Shown here piece after piece: positions 45,985 to 54,934 of a stretch of DNA of 64,000 nt. Origin of the DNA: Gynuella sp050296195. GTDB lineage: Bacteria; Pseudomonadota; Gammaproteobacteria; Pseudomonadales; Natronospirillaceae. Location of the stretch: NCBI RefSeq assembly GCF_050296195.1, contig NZ_JBNKRB010000045.1, one strand, 5' to 3'. Numbering within the stretch: the stretch's first letter is position 1; every line of letters begins with the position of its first letter. Both the position numbers and the translations under genes were made by a program. The notes below the pieces were generated by a model that had not been told where the DNA came from, searched no databases, and was given only the letters and a program-made list of their open reading frames with translations.

Positions 45985-46219
45985 TTGCCACGATCACAAT
46001 TGTTATATATGCACATAAATAAAATAAAAGCAGTGGATTAGAAATACCAGTAGCCTCCAATGCACGATAATCTGGTACGATCAAAGCCAGAAAAACAGAG
46101 TTCTGAGCTTTTAAAAATATCGTTATCGCCTATTAATAGCTACGCAATATCAACAAAAATATTCTATGCTTAGGTCATACGAACAAACGATTTTAATACA
46201 GTGAAAATAAGGTTACCGG

Positions 46220-47827
46220 GTGAATAAATACGTATCAGTACAGGCAAAGATTTTAATACCGTTGGCTGTCATTTTTCTGGTTACTATGGGCCTGGTCAGT
46301 GCTTATTCTGCTAATCAGCAAAAACAGGAAGCTGTCGTAAACTCTACTGACAACACCACCGCCCTGATCAATGCCTACATGGATAGCCTGAATGCCATGA
46401 TGTTCAGTGGCAGCATGGCTATGCGGGAAACATTACGACAAAAAATAATGTCGCAAGATGAAGTAAAAGAAACCCGGGTGCTGCGTGGAGAAGCGGTCAC
46501 GAATCTGTTCGGACCTGGTTTTGATTCCGAAAAGCCAGTTGATGAGCTTGATCGTAAAGGACTCAATGGCGAGCGTTCAGTGGTACTGGAAAAAATAGAT
46601 GGCGAACGGATACTCACCATCGTACAGCCTTTTTTTGCCTCGCAAAATCACAACGGCACCAATTGCCTGAGTTGTCATAATGTACCGGAGAAAACACTGC
46701 TTGGTGCCATTCGAATGTCTTATTCTCTGGGCAAGATCGATTCCGCTGTTGAAAAAGGAATATGGACGATGCTGGGTATCAACATGGTCATCTTTGCTGT
46801 TGGCCTGATACTCATTGGCCTGCTGGTTCGTTCGGTGGTGATTTCACCGTTACGCCAGGTTCGTCAGACCATGTCCGAAGTGGCTGCCAATACTGACCTG
46901 AGCCTTAGAATTCATCTCAAATCCCATGACGAATTCAAGGATGTAGGCTTCGCCATTAACGAAATGCTGGATCACTTCAGTTTGACGATCAAGGACCTTA
47001 TCAATACCGGTGACCGCTTGAGTCGTTCGTCGGATCAACTGCTCGAAGTGGCCGACCAGACGCAACATGATATCTCTGAACAGGAACAACAGGTCCATTA
47101 TCTGACTACTGCGATTGAACAGATGAGCGAAGCAGCACGCGATGTTGCTGAAAACTCGGAGAACGCCAAAGCAGCAGCACAACAGGCATTGGATGATGCA
47201 ATGCGGGGAAAATTGCAAGTGGATGAGGTGGCCGCTTCGATAATGGAGCTGGCCAACAAAGTGGAAGGAGCTTCCATGGTAATCACCCGTTTGGCTGAGG
47301 GGACAGAACAGATTCGCAACATTTTGAGTGCTATTACCGGTATTGCGGAACAAACCAACCTACTGGCACTGAATGCGGCTATTGAAGCTGCCAGAGCGGG
47401 AGATCAGGGACGGGGGTTCGCCGTTGTGGCCGATGAAGTTCGCAATCTGGCCATGCGGACGCAAAAAGAAACTCAGGAAATCAACAACACCATACAACAA
47501 CTCAACGACGCTTCCGAAGAAGCCATTAAAGTCATTGCAGATGGAGTTGAGCAGGCAGCAGCTAATGTGGATCAGGCCAAACAGGCCAATACAGCCCTGG
47601 AGGGTATTACTCTGGCGGTGTCAGATATCACAGATATGAATACCCGTATTGCCACCGCTGTAGAGGAACAAAGCGCCGTCGCCCAGGAAATCAACCGGAA
47701 CATTCACACAATCAATAAAATCAGCGAATCTTCCAACCAGGGAGCGACCCGAACAGCAGAAACCGGGCGCGATGTCAGCGAAGTAACCGACAGCCTTAAC
47801 CAACTGGTTAATCGTTTCCGCGTATAA
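46220..47827 (+). CDS. Methyl-accepting chemotaxis protein with periplasmic haem-c motif
   Basis: A 535-residue chemoreceptor from GTG 46220 (AAGG upstream). Helix 1 at about 9-29, periplasmic sensor (about 30-183), helix 2 (about 184-206), HAMP (about 207-260), then a signalling domain with GIAEQTNLLALNAAIEAARAGD and GRGFAVVADEVRNLAMRT. Residues Cys149-Leu-Ser-Cys152-His153 form a CxxCH c-type haem site in the sensor near the membrane, as in redox or gas-sensing receptors. It could report electron-acceptor, redox or oxygen/NO conditions. The haem role is inferred from the motif. Confidence 0.88.
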   Translation: MNKYVSVQAKILIPLAVIFLVTMGLVSAYSANQQKQEAVVNSTDNTTALINAYMDSLNAMMFSGSMAMRETLRQKIMSQDEVKETRVLRGEAVTNLFGPGFDSEKPVDELDRKGLNGERSVVLEKIDGERILTIVQPFFASQNHNGTNCLSCHNVPEKTLLGAIRMSYSLGKIDSAVEKGIWTMLGINMVIFAVGLILIGLLVRSVVISPLRQVRQTMSEVAANTDLSLRIHLKSHDEFKDVGFAINEMLDHFSLTIKDLINTGDRLSRSSDQLLEVADQTQHDISEQEQQVHYLTTAIEQMSEAARDVAENSENAKAAAQQALDDAMRGKLQVDEVAASIMELANKVEGASMVITRLAEGTEQIRNILSAITGIAEQTNLLALNAAIEAARAGDQGRGFAVVADEVRNLAMRTQKETQEINNTIQQLNDASEEAIKVIADGVEQAAANVDQAKQANTALEGITLAVSDITDMNTRIATAVEEQSAVAQEINRNIHTINKISESSNQGATRTAETGRDVSEVTDSLNQLVNRFRV

Positions 47828-47866
47828 TCACCATGGCTATACGCATGCCATCGATCATTTTATGGC

Positions 47867-48385
47867 TTATGCCATGATTTCTTCCCAGGCCCGTTGATAG
47901 GCCTGGTATTCAACCTCTCCAAAACAGACAAACAGAACATCCTCCAGAGAATTGTTCTCATATAAATGGTCGGCCACTTCCATGGTGGCGATCTGTGCAG
48001 CCTGATCAACCGGATAACCGTAAGCACCACAGCTGATAGCAGGGAAAGCTATGCTTTTCAGCTGATTTTCAAGCGCAAGTCGCAAGCACCGGCGATAACA
48101 GGAAGCCAACAAGGATGGCTCATCTTTGTCCCCTCCCTGCCAAATGGGGCCGACTGTGTGAATGACAAAACGGGCTGGCAAATGGTAGCCACGGGTTATC
48201 TTCGCATCGCCAGCTGCACAACCTCCCAGTCCTTTGCACTCTTCCAGTAACTCTGGTCCTGCGGCTCGGTGAATGGCACCATCAACTCCGCCCCCACCCA
48301 ACAGGGATTCGTTGGCTGCATTAACAATGGCATCCACAATCAAAGTAGTAATATCTCCCTTCACTACACGGCATCTTGTTTCCAT
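47867..48385 (-). CDS. Macrodomain ADP-ribose-binding protein (O-acetyl-ADP-ribose deacetylase type)
   Basis: A 172-residue macrodomain protein of the MacroD/YmdB class: VKGDITTLIVDAIVNAANESLLGGGGVDGAIHRAAG (in parts), THE Gly-rich loop and SIAFPAISCGAYGYPVDQAAQIA. It deacetylates O-acetyl-ADP-ribose or removes mono-ADP-ribose from acidic residues. ATG 48385 is preceded by GGGAGT. It is convergent with the haem chemoreceptor. No ADP-ribosyltransferase or sirtuin adjoins. Confidence 0.92.
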   Translation of the reverse strand: METRCRVVKGDITTLIVDAIVNAANESLLGGGGVDGAIHRAAGPELLEECKGLGGCAAGDAKITRGYHLPARFVIHTVGPIWQGGDKDEPSLLASCYRRCLRLALENQLKSIAFPAISCGAYGYPVDQAAQIATMEVADHLYENNSLEDVLFVCFGEVEYQAYQRAWEEIMA

Positions 48386-48542
48386 TGACTACATTACTCC
48401 CAAAAAAATAACACTGTAGATATCACAATAGCCGTAATTGTAATTTTTCGCTATCCATAGATGGTCTCATTAAAGGGAATAGATCTTGCTTTAGCGAAAA
48501 ACTTTTCAATTATTGAAAAAAGATGTAACCAGGAGAAGCACA

Positions 48543-50183
48543 ATGTTATCTAGAAAACTATTTCAACTATGGCTGGCATGTGCAGTATTTATTGCGAGTA
48601 CGGCACAAGCGATTGAAGTCAGGTTTTTAGTAGGAGCATCACTAGAAAGCCCCAGAGGGCGCATGGCAAAAGTCATGGAAAGTATCATTGAACGTGAATT
48701 ACCTGGGTATCAGGTCAATCTGATCGAAACGTTGGGTGACAATAATGCCAGCCGTGAGATCTCTGCTTTACAATCCGGTCAGATACAGTTATCACTACCG
48801 GAAATTTCAACACTACAAACGGTTAATCCCCAATTTGCAGTGTTTTCCATCCCATTTATGTTTCGTGACGAAGCAACAGTTAATCAGTTTGGTAATAGTC
48901 ATCAAGGTAAAATGCTACTCTCTTCACTGGCCAGCAAAGGTGTGCTTGGCCTGGGCTACATGTATGGAGGCATGAAACAACTGCTGTCAAATGTACCGAT
49001 AAACAAATACAGCGACCTCCGACAACTCAACCTTTCCTACCCTGCTGAGAACCCTTCTGCCCGAACCGTCCTACAGGTTAAAACAACTCCCGTCGCCAGC
49101 GCTGAGCTGATTCAGGCATTAAAGGAAAACCGGATTAATGCCCAGGAGGCTACCTATGAGCAGATATACGGCAATCAGCTGCACCTGCGGTATCGCTACA
49201 TTCTTGAGTCCAATCACGCGACCCGAATTTTCATGCTGTCGGCGAATAGTAATTTCTGGAACGCCCTGAACGACTTCGATCGGGAGGTATTTTTACGTGC
49301 CACGGATGTTGGTCTTAAGTTTGGCAATCAGCTGGTGGTGGCCGGTGAAACCAATTCCAGGGAGCAAATTCGTCTGGAAGGCGGTGCCAGAAAGAAAAGA
49401 ATGTCAGAGACTATGCGCATCAACTGGACAAAGCAGTTGCAGCCACTATGGAATAATCAGGCCAGTCTGATTGGGCAGGCTCTGTTTGATGCGGCATTTG
49501 ATAATTCTCACCAGCTGCATTTTTACACGGAAAATTTCCCTCCTTATAACTTCGAGGAAAATGGCGAGCTGAAAGGTATTTCGGTGGATTTTCTGCACCT
49601 TGTATATGATCAGACAAAGTACCGGGATATAGAGCCTAAAATAGAACTGAAAACCTGGTCATATGGTTATCAGGCGGCCCAAAATGGACCCAATATCGTG
49701 TTGTTTTCCACTGTCCGCTCACCGCAACGAGAACACCTTTTCAAGTGGGCCGGCCCGATCACTGCGGATCAGACAGTGGCATTTAAACGAAAGCAGGACG
49801 ACATCTCTGTCTACCAGGCGGAAGATTTGAATCATTATAAAGTGGGTGTTATTCGTGATGATATCGGCCAACAGCTGGCCAGAGATCAGGGAGTAAAACC
49901 AGAAAACATGAAAGTCTATTCCAATGCCGACAAACTCGTTTCAGATCTGCACAATGGATATATCGATATCTGGGTATATAACCTTGCCGGTGCACATCAG
50001 TTTTTCAAAAAACTCGGTTACAACAGCGATGACTTTACTAACATATACAAGCTCAGTGAGAGCCCTTTGTATTTCGCCTTCAGCCCGGATGTTGATGACA
50101 AAGTGGTTGCTCATGTTCAGGCTGCTATCGATGAGGTCAAACGTACTCCTGAATTCGAGCAAATTATCAAAAAATACCAATGA
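48543..50183 (+). CDS. Fused TRAP DctP-like and family-3 solute-binding protein
   Basis: A 546-residue secreted protein. ATG 48543 follows AGGAGAAG; the signal peptide ends at STAQA. Residues about 25-295 have the DctP fold (IEVRFLVGASLESPRGRMAKVM, SALQSGQIQLSLPEISTL, PFMFRDEATVNQFG, GVLGLGYMYGGMKQLLS). From about residue 315 a second, family-3 domain begins: LHFYTENFPPYNFEENGELKGISVDFLHLV, VLFSTVRSPQREHLFKWAG and YKVGVIRDD, ending at QIIKKYQ. No transmembrane helix, permease or signalling domain is fused, and no TRAP permease adjoins, so it looks like an orphan two-ligand binding protein. Function unknown. Confidence 0.82.
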   Translation: MLSRKLFQLWLACAVFIASTAQAIEVRFLVGASLESPRGRMAKVMESIIERELPGYQVNLIETLGDNNASREISALQSGQIQLSLPEISTLQTVNPQFAVFSIPFMFRDEATVNQFGNSHQGKMLLSSLASKGVLGLGYMYGGMKQLLSNVPINKYSDLRQLNLSYPAENPSARTVLQVKTTPVASAELIQALKENRINAQEATYEQIYGNQLHLRYRYILESNHATRIFMLSANSNFWNALNDFDREVFLRATDVGLKFGNQLVVAGETNSREQIRLEGGARKKRMSETMRINWTKQLQPLWNNQASLIGQALFDAAFDNSHQLHFYTENFPPYNFEENGELKGISVDFLHLVYDQTKYRDIEPKIELKTWSYGYQAAQNGPNIVLFSTVRSPQREHLFKWAGPITADQTVAFKRKQDDISVYQAEDLNHYKVGVIRDDIGQQLARDQGVKPENMKVYSNADKLVSDLHNGYIDIWVYNLAGAHQFFKKLGYNSDDFTNIYKLSESPLYFAFSPDVDDKVVAHVQAAIDEVKRTPEFEQIIKKYQ

Positions 50184-50193
50184 CGCTGAGCAC

Positions 50194-50219
50194 AAAAGGC
50201 GCACATCTGCGCCCTTTTT
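50194..50219. terminator. Bidirectional terminator
   Basis: AAAAGGCGCA-CATC-TGCGCC-CTTTTT has a 6-bp GC stem extended by A/T pairs. It has T runs on both strands and sits between the convergent fusion and LysR genes, so it can end both. Confidence 0.85.
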
Positions 50220-51111
50220 ATGACATCACTCCCGACTCATTGCTGACCAGAAAATCCACTAAATGCCGCGTGTTCCGGTTCATCAATTCATTTCCGGGCC
50301 ATACGGCATATAGTGGAATCGGTTGAACTTTCCAGGGTTGCATGATTTCCACCAACTGCTTGGACGACAGGTCTGCATTGACCATATAAGCCGGCGGTGT
50401 ACACAGTCCCAACCCCTGACGACAAAAATGTGCCATTGCCTCAACACTATCCACTGTCAGACGGCCGTCACACTGCAACAGGCATGTTTTGCCATCAGGA
50501 TGAACGAGCATTCGTTTTGCCGGTAACATTTCCAATAAAATCCAATCCCAGTCATTCAATGTTTCAGGTACTAGGGGCCTGATTCTGTCATTAAGATATT
50601 GTGGTGTGCACACCAACCTGCGTTCAATCTCGCCAATTTTTCTGGCTCGCAATGAGTTATCAGGCAAACCTCCCGCTCTAATGGCCAGATCGATACCTTC
50701 GCCGACCACGTCCTGACGCACATCGGTATAACGGATTTGCATCGCCAGATTTGGAAACTGCCTGGAAAAGTGGGCCAGAGAAGTGCTGATCGGTGCCCTT
50801 GCAAGAAAAGAAGGCAAGGTCAGTTTAAGTTGCCCGGAAAGATCATCCCCGTCCGCAACGACATCAGATAACCCTCGACGAGCAATCTCCAACATGGCGC
50901 GGGCGTGATGATAGAGCTGTTCACCATCAGATGTCAGAGATAGTTTCCGGGTGGACCGATAAAGCAATGCCGTACCCACACGCTGCTCCAGTTGAGTGAC
51001 ATGGTAACTCACGACCGATGGAGACAACCCCAAAGCACGCGCCGCCTGACGAAAAGACTTTAACCTGACTGTCTCCGCAAATATGGCCAATGCACGCAAA
51101 TCATCAATCAT
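50218..51111 (-). CDS. LysR-family transcriptional regulator
   Basis: A 297-residue regulator with an N-terminal winged helix (LRALAIFAETVRLKSFRQAARALGLSPSVVSYHVTQLEQRVG in parts) and a C-terminal effector domain (SGQLKLTLPSFLA, GIDLAIRAGGLPDNSL, YMVNADLSS). ATG 51111 is used; TTG 51123 would add four residues. It faces away from the lysE-like gene 110 bases off, the typical arrangement of a LysR and its target, so it probably controls that exporter. Confidence 0.9.
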   Translation of the reverse strand: MIDDLRALAIFAETVRLKSFRQAARALGLSPSVVSYHVTQLEQRVGTALLYRSTRKLSLTSDGEQLYHHARAMLEIARRGLSDVVADGDDLSGQLKLTLPSFLARAPISTSLAHFSRQFPNLAMQIRYTDVRQDVVGEGIDLAIRAGGLPDNSLRARKIGEIERRLVCTPQYLNDRIRPLVPETLNDWDWILLEMLPAKRMLVHPDGKTCLLQCDGRLTVDSVEAMAHFCRQGLGLCTPPAYMVNADLSSKQLVEIMQPWKVQPIPLYAVWPGNELMNRNTRHLVDFLVSNESGVMS

Positions 51112-51220
51112 TGTTCGATTCAATAAAATAAAGAGTTCTAATTAAAGCATCTAATTCAACATTAACCCAGCCTCTACACTACTCTGGCTTTTTTCATCCA
51201 CCGTTTTAGGAATACCGCAA

Positions 51221-51802
51221 ATGTTATGGGCAATGGCTTTTTTCGCTTTGACGATGTCACTTTCACCAGGTCCGGTTAATCTGATTTCCTTCAGCATTGC
51301 GACCTCTCATGGTTTGAAGCGAGCGTTTTACTTTGTCAGTGGTGCAACCATCGGGTTTACCTTGTTGCTCACACTGATTGGCCTGGGTGCAACACAGTTG
51401 CAGTCAGTGCTACCCATTACTATTCGATACATGGGGTATGCAGGTACAGCCTTCATTATCTGGATGGGGTTTAAGGTGATGACAGCCGACCCGGACCTGA
51501 AGACAAATACCGGTCATACGCCAAATTTCCTACATGGCTTTTTATTGCAGTGGCTCAATCCCAAGGCCTGGATTGCCTGCTTGAGTGGGGTTTCTGCGTT
51601 CAGCCTGAGCAGTTCATATGGCCGGCTGGTCACGTTCGTCAGCCTGTACTTTGCGATCTGCTATATCAGCATGTTCCTGTGGGCCTGGGCAGGCAAACAG
51701 GTACGTCACCTGATTCAAGACGAGGCAATGATTCTGCGAATGAATCGTATGATGGGGGGATTGTTGATTGTAATTGCCGCTTATCTGGCCCTTTCATTTT
51801 AA
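51221..51802 (+). CDS. LysE/RhtB-family amino acid exporter
   Basis: A 193-residue membrane protein with about six helices. Family marks are ALTMSLSPGPVNLISFSIATSHGLKRAFYFVSGATIGF (in parts), GTAFIIWMGFKVM and FLLQWLNPKAWIACLSG. Such carriers export amino acids or lactones. It diverges from the LysR gene, which probably regulates it. Confidence 0.88.
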   Translation: MLWAMAFFALTMSLSPGPVNLISFSIATSHGLKRAFYFVSGATIGFTLLLTLIGLGATQLQSVLPITIRYMGYAGTAFIIWMGFKVMTADPDLKTNTGHTPNFLHGFLLQWLNPKAWIACLSGVSAFSLSSSYGRLVTFVSLYFAICYISMFLWAWAGKQVRHLIQDEAMILRMNRMMGGLLIVIAAYLALSF

Positions 51803-51983
51803 TTCGCACCAACCTTTCTTGCCCCATGAAACCATTGCATCTCTGTTTCCCGCAAATGATGGGGTCGAATTAAAACAAAGTCTGGTAAATAGTCGTGTTG
51901 CTTTGTCTTTGAGTCAATTAAACTGCCGCTTGGCCATCATGGCTCACCGCTCCAAAACGTTTTTCTTTCCACAGTGGTCGTTT

Positions 51984-52877
51984 ATGAAAACCAAAGATCT
52001 GATTTTTATATTGATAATTTCCCTGTTTTGGGGATCTTCTTTTTTATTCATGCGGGTATCTGCACCGGTTTTTGGCCCCGTTGCTCTGGTCATGGTCCGA
52101 ATGGTGGGAGCAGCATTCATATTAAGCTTTATTTTCCTGTCTGCAGCCAACCGCGCTACGTTGAAGCAAAACTGGAAAGCCATTGCTGTAGTGGGATTGT
52201 TCAATAACGTACTGCCATTTGTGTTGCTGTCATTTGCCAGCACCCGACTGGAAGCAGGATTCACGTCTCTGATCAATGCATCCACCCCTGTATTTGCCGC
52301 CCTCATTGGGTTGTTATGGTTAAAAAACCGAATCACCCGCCAACAACTGGCAGGACTCATTATTGGTGTTAGTGGGATCTATGTTTTATCTATGGGACAC
52401 CTGTCATTTAAGGCTGGAGGCAGCGGCTGGGCCATCATGGCAGGACTCGTGGCAACGCTGTGTTATGGCTTTGCAATCAACCTGGTCAAGTCCAGACTAC
52501 ACCACGTCAACAGTCAGGTGATTGCATCCGGAAGCGTTACCTTCTCTGCCTTAATGCTGCTCGGCCCTGGATTGTGGTTGTGGCCTTCAGAGCCAATTGG
52601 ATTGATTCACTGGGGTAATGCATTGTTACTGGGGTTCTTGTGCACCGGTGCTGCACTATTAATGTTTTATCAACTGGTGGCCAGTGCCGGTGTTATGGCT
52701 TCTGCGTCTATCACATTTTTGATACCGGTCTCTGCTATCCTTTGGGGTTATATCGTGCTGCACGAGGTCATTACCTTCAAAATGCTCATTGCCATGGCTA
52801 TTACGTTCTTTGGCACTGCACTGTGCAACCGGTTGATTAAATGGCCATTATTCAAAAAATCAGCAGCAACCCCGTGA
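51984..52877 (+). CDS. EamA/DMT-superfamily transporter
   Basis: A 297-residue protein with ten helices in two EamA repeats: LIFILIISLFWGSSFLFMRVSAP opens the first, ALIGLLWLKNRITRQQLAGLIIGVSGIYVLS ends it, and the second has GLVATLCYGFAINLVKS to IPVSAILWGYIVLHEVIT. Start ATG 51984 opens with the first helix. It follows the LysE-like gene by 180 bases; likely exports a metabolite. Substrate unknown. Confidence 0.9.
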   Translation: MKTKDLIFILIISLFWGSSFLFMRVSAPVFGPVALVMVRMVGAAFILSFIFLSAANRATLKQNWKAIAVVGLFNNVLPFVLLSFASTRLEAGFTSLINASTPVFAALIGLLWLKNRITRQQLAGLIIGVSGIYVLSMGHLSFKAGGSGWAIMAGLVATLCYGFAINLVKSRLHHVNSQVIASGSVTFSALMLLGPGLWLWPSEPIGLIHWGNALLLGFLCTGAALLMFYQLVASAGVMASASITFLIPVSAILWGYIVLHEVITFKMLIAMAITFFGTALCNRLIKWPLFKKSAATP

Positions 52878-52901
52878 ACCGGTTTTATTCTGCCAAGCCA
52901 A

Positions 52902-52941
52902 GAAAAAAATAAGGGAGGCAGATCTTATCAATCGGCCTCCC
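52902..52941 (-). terminator. Terminator of the glutathione S-transferase gene
   Basis: On the minus strand GGGAGGC and GCCTCCC form a perfect 7-bp stem around a 15-base loop, followed by TTATTTTTTT. It lies 38 bases past the GST stop. Confidence 0.8.
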
Positions 52942-52978
52942 CGGAGAGAAAAACCAAGACTTCGGAATGGATTACGCT

Positions 52979-53596
52979 CTATCCATGAGTGGCGTAATAC
53001 CCGGCAATACGGGAATCCGAAGCAATACGGGTCTGATGTTCAAACAGACCTGGGGCAACCCTTTGAACAATATCCGCCGGTACGTGATCCAGTGAGCCTG
53101 AACACAGTGACCGTACCTGAACAAACGATCTAATATCCGCCATAGTCAACTGGTTATCTGCGTAATATTCTCCACCACCCCGCTGAAGCAGCTTCTCAAG
53201 CCCCTTCAGGTAGGTGCTCATCCAGCCATCGACCAGTTTTTCACGCGCCAGCTTAAGCTCTTCACCTTCGAACCCAAATGTCCTGACAACATAATGAGTA
53301 AGGTCTTCAAAGGCCTCCAGTACTTCGTCGCAATACAATGCCTGCATGTCATCTACTGGATACAATCCTGCCTTCTTGCCAATAAAGCGACTGATGGCAT
53401 TGGACTGTGTGATTTGGACACCATCGATTTCGAGTACCGGTACCGCATTAAACGGCGTACTGGAACGGAGTTCAGCGAATTCCGGAAATGAGATACGGTT
53501 ATCTTCGAAATCAATTCCGGCAATGTGAAATGCGATTCGCAGAGGCTCTGCGCGCCCGCCATTGATATCGAAGTAAGTAAGTTTATAGTTTGGCAT
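52979..53596 (-). CDS. Glutathione S-transferase, sigma/alpha-like
   Basis: A 205-residue GST. Starting MPNYKLTYFDINGGRAEPLRIAF, Tyr8 is the expected catalytic residue. The glutathione-binding VPVLEIDGVQITQSNAISRFIGKKAGLYP, with the SNAI motif, and the helical C-terminal domain resemble sigma-class (prostaglandin D synthase-like) enzymes seen in marine bacteria. It conjugates glutathione to electrophiles. ATG 53596 fits the family start; ATG 53611 is an alternative. Confidence 0.9.
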   Translation of the reverse strand: MPNYKLTYFDINGGRAEPLRIAFHIAGIDFEDNRISFPEFAELRSSTPFNAVPVLEIDGVQITQSNAISRFIGKKAGLYPVDDMQALYCDEVLEAFEDLTHYVVRTFGFEGEELKLAREKLVDGWMSTYLKGLEKLLQRGGGEYYADNQLTMADIRSFVQVRSLCSGSLDHVPADIVQRVAPGLFEHQTRIASDSRIAGYYATHG

Positions 53597-53762
53597 GATA
53601 CCGTCTTCCATTAGTGTTAACTGCAAAGCGTGAGTGAAAATTATATTGAGAGCACAGAACAGCATTGACCGATCTGTCCGGAAAAACAATTTTGGCTATA
53701 TCCCTTGTTTGGCCGGAAACAGGATCATACCTTTCGCTGTGTGTCCTGCAAGATGATCCTAA

Positions 53763-53888
53763 GGGGCCTCTGAAAAATAGGAATAGTTTTGCACCACTCG
53801 CAACACCGCAATTTACGGGCGTAAATGAAGATGTGAGACTGGGGCTGACAACACCCTGCGCGACAATAGGCCGTTTTTCAGAGACTCC
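53763..53888 (-). mobile_element. Miniature inverted-repeat element, copy D (inverted, shortened)
   Basis: A 126-bp copy flanked by CTAA (53759-53762 and 53889-53892), with ends GGGGCCTCTGAAAAATAGG and inverted GGAGTCTCTGAAAAACGG. It has an internal deletion of about 13 bp compared with copy C and some substitutions, hence an older copy. Confidence 0.87.
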
Positions 53889-54071
53889 CTAAAAACAGAA
53901 GTAACACGAACAACTTCCACCTGAATATCATCCTTTCCGGCTAATGGTACCTTAGAGAAGCCTGGTTGTCCGGACCACGGGGTGAATGACAAGCGCTGAT
54001 CCGGCCAACAAACACAGATGCGCCCGATTACTGGGTTGCGACGGTTTCAATCTGATGCGCAGCTGTCTGTG

Positions 54072-54302
54072 TTACTGCAATTGTGGATGATGTTTCCAGG
54101 CCGGCATGGTTCGCATATATTGCCGCGTTTGTTCTTCTGCCTCAGATCTTGACAGATCCGAATGCTCGCTCAGAGCCCACTGCACCATACGCTCAAAGCG
54201 CTCTTCAAATGATTGCAACTGCCCCTGCTCATCTACACAGTATTGACAGAACTGACCGTCGTCGATTGGCATTCCACAGCTTTCGCATCGATGTTCACTC
54301 AT
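54072..54302 (-). CDS. Small zinc-ribbon protein
   Basis: A 76-residue protein. Residues 1-25 contain CESCGMPIDDGQFCQYC, two CxxC pairs able to hold zinc, and the rest is helical with a Trp/His-rich tail. The start overlaps the end of the marR-type gene by eight bases, so it is translationally coupled to it. Similar short zinc-ribbon proteins occur beside regulators and are of unknown function. Confidence 0.78.
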   Translation of the reverse strand: MSEHRCESCGMPIDDGQFCQYCVDEQGQLQSFEERFERMVQWALSEHSDLSRSEAEEQTRQYMRTMPAWKHHPQLQ

Positions 54303-54756
54303 GATGATGTTTCCTCTGTTGAGAAAGTATTGTTTGTGCCGCTTCCACCAAAGCTTCCATGCTACCGAATAACTGTTGCTGCTGCGTCTCCGGAAGTTGT
54401 TGCAGACTTTGCCGTAATAACTCCCGATTTAATACCTCCTGTAAACGCTGCTGCATCTGACGCCCTTGTTCGGTCAACCAGATCAATGTCCGGCGCCGGT
54501 CACGCGCATCTTTGATACGGGTTACCAGGCCATGAGCCTGTAACCGATCAATCAATTCACTCATGGCCGACTGAGCCCGGTTAAAATGTCTGGCCGCTTC
54601 GGATATGGTCAGCGGACCGGTTAATAGCAAATGATTCATCACTGCCTGCGATTCTGCAGAAGGATAGTTTTCATGCTTATCCCAGCTCGCATGCAAACAC
54701 CGATATACGTCGCCGTACAGTTTTATAAACCGGGTTACTGAATCATTCTCTATCAT
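54295..54756 (-). CDS. MarR-family transcriptional regulator
   Basis: A 153-residue regulator with a winged helix: AVMNHLLLTGPLTISEAARHFNRAQSAMSELIDRLQAHGLVTRIKDARDRRRTLIWLTEQG (in parts), wing included. MarR proteins respond to phenolic ligands or oxidants and repress nearby genes. ATG 54756 has AAGGTG upstream. It forms an operon with the zinc-ribbon gene. It ends in a Gln-rich helix and KHHHE. Confidence 0.9.
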   Translation of the reverse strand: MIENDSVTRFIKLYGDVYRCLHASWDKHENYPSAESQAVMNHLLLTGPLTISEAARHFNRAQSAMSELIDRLQAHGLVTRIKDARDRRRTLIWLTEQGRQMQQRLQEVLNRELLRQSLQQLPETQQQQLFGSMEALVEAAQTILSQQRKHHHE

Positions 54757-54806
54757 GAGGAGCACCTTACGCCGGAACAATACATCGTCAATCCCGATGT
54801 ATTTTA

Positions 54807-54891
54807 GAGAGTCTCCGAAAAAGGGTCTATTTTAGCGCCGGACGGTGCTTCCCGACCCGCGCCGACACGATCCTTGTTTTCAGAGACTCTC
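54807..54891. mobile_element. Shorter relative of the miniature element family (copy F)
   Basis: About 85 bp with ends GAGAGTCTCCGAAAA and inverted GAGAGTCTCTGAAAA, resembling the right-hand end of copy D. The interior GGTGCTTCCCGACC recalls GGTGCTTCCTCGCC of the full copies. No target duplication is visible. It lies between the MarR gene and the ABC operon and may also shape the transcript end. Confidence 0.6.
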
Positions 54892-54934
54892 CTGGCGCAC
54901 AAGGCGAACAGAAAAGCCAGAAATAGGGGGACGT

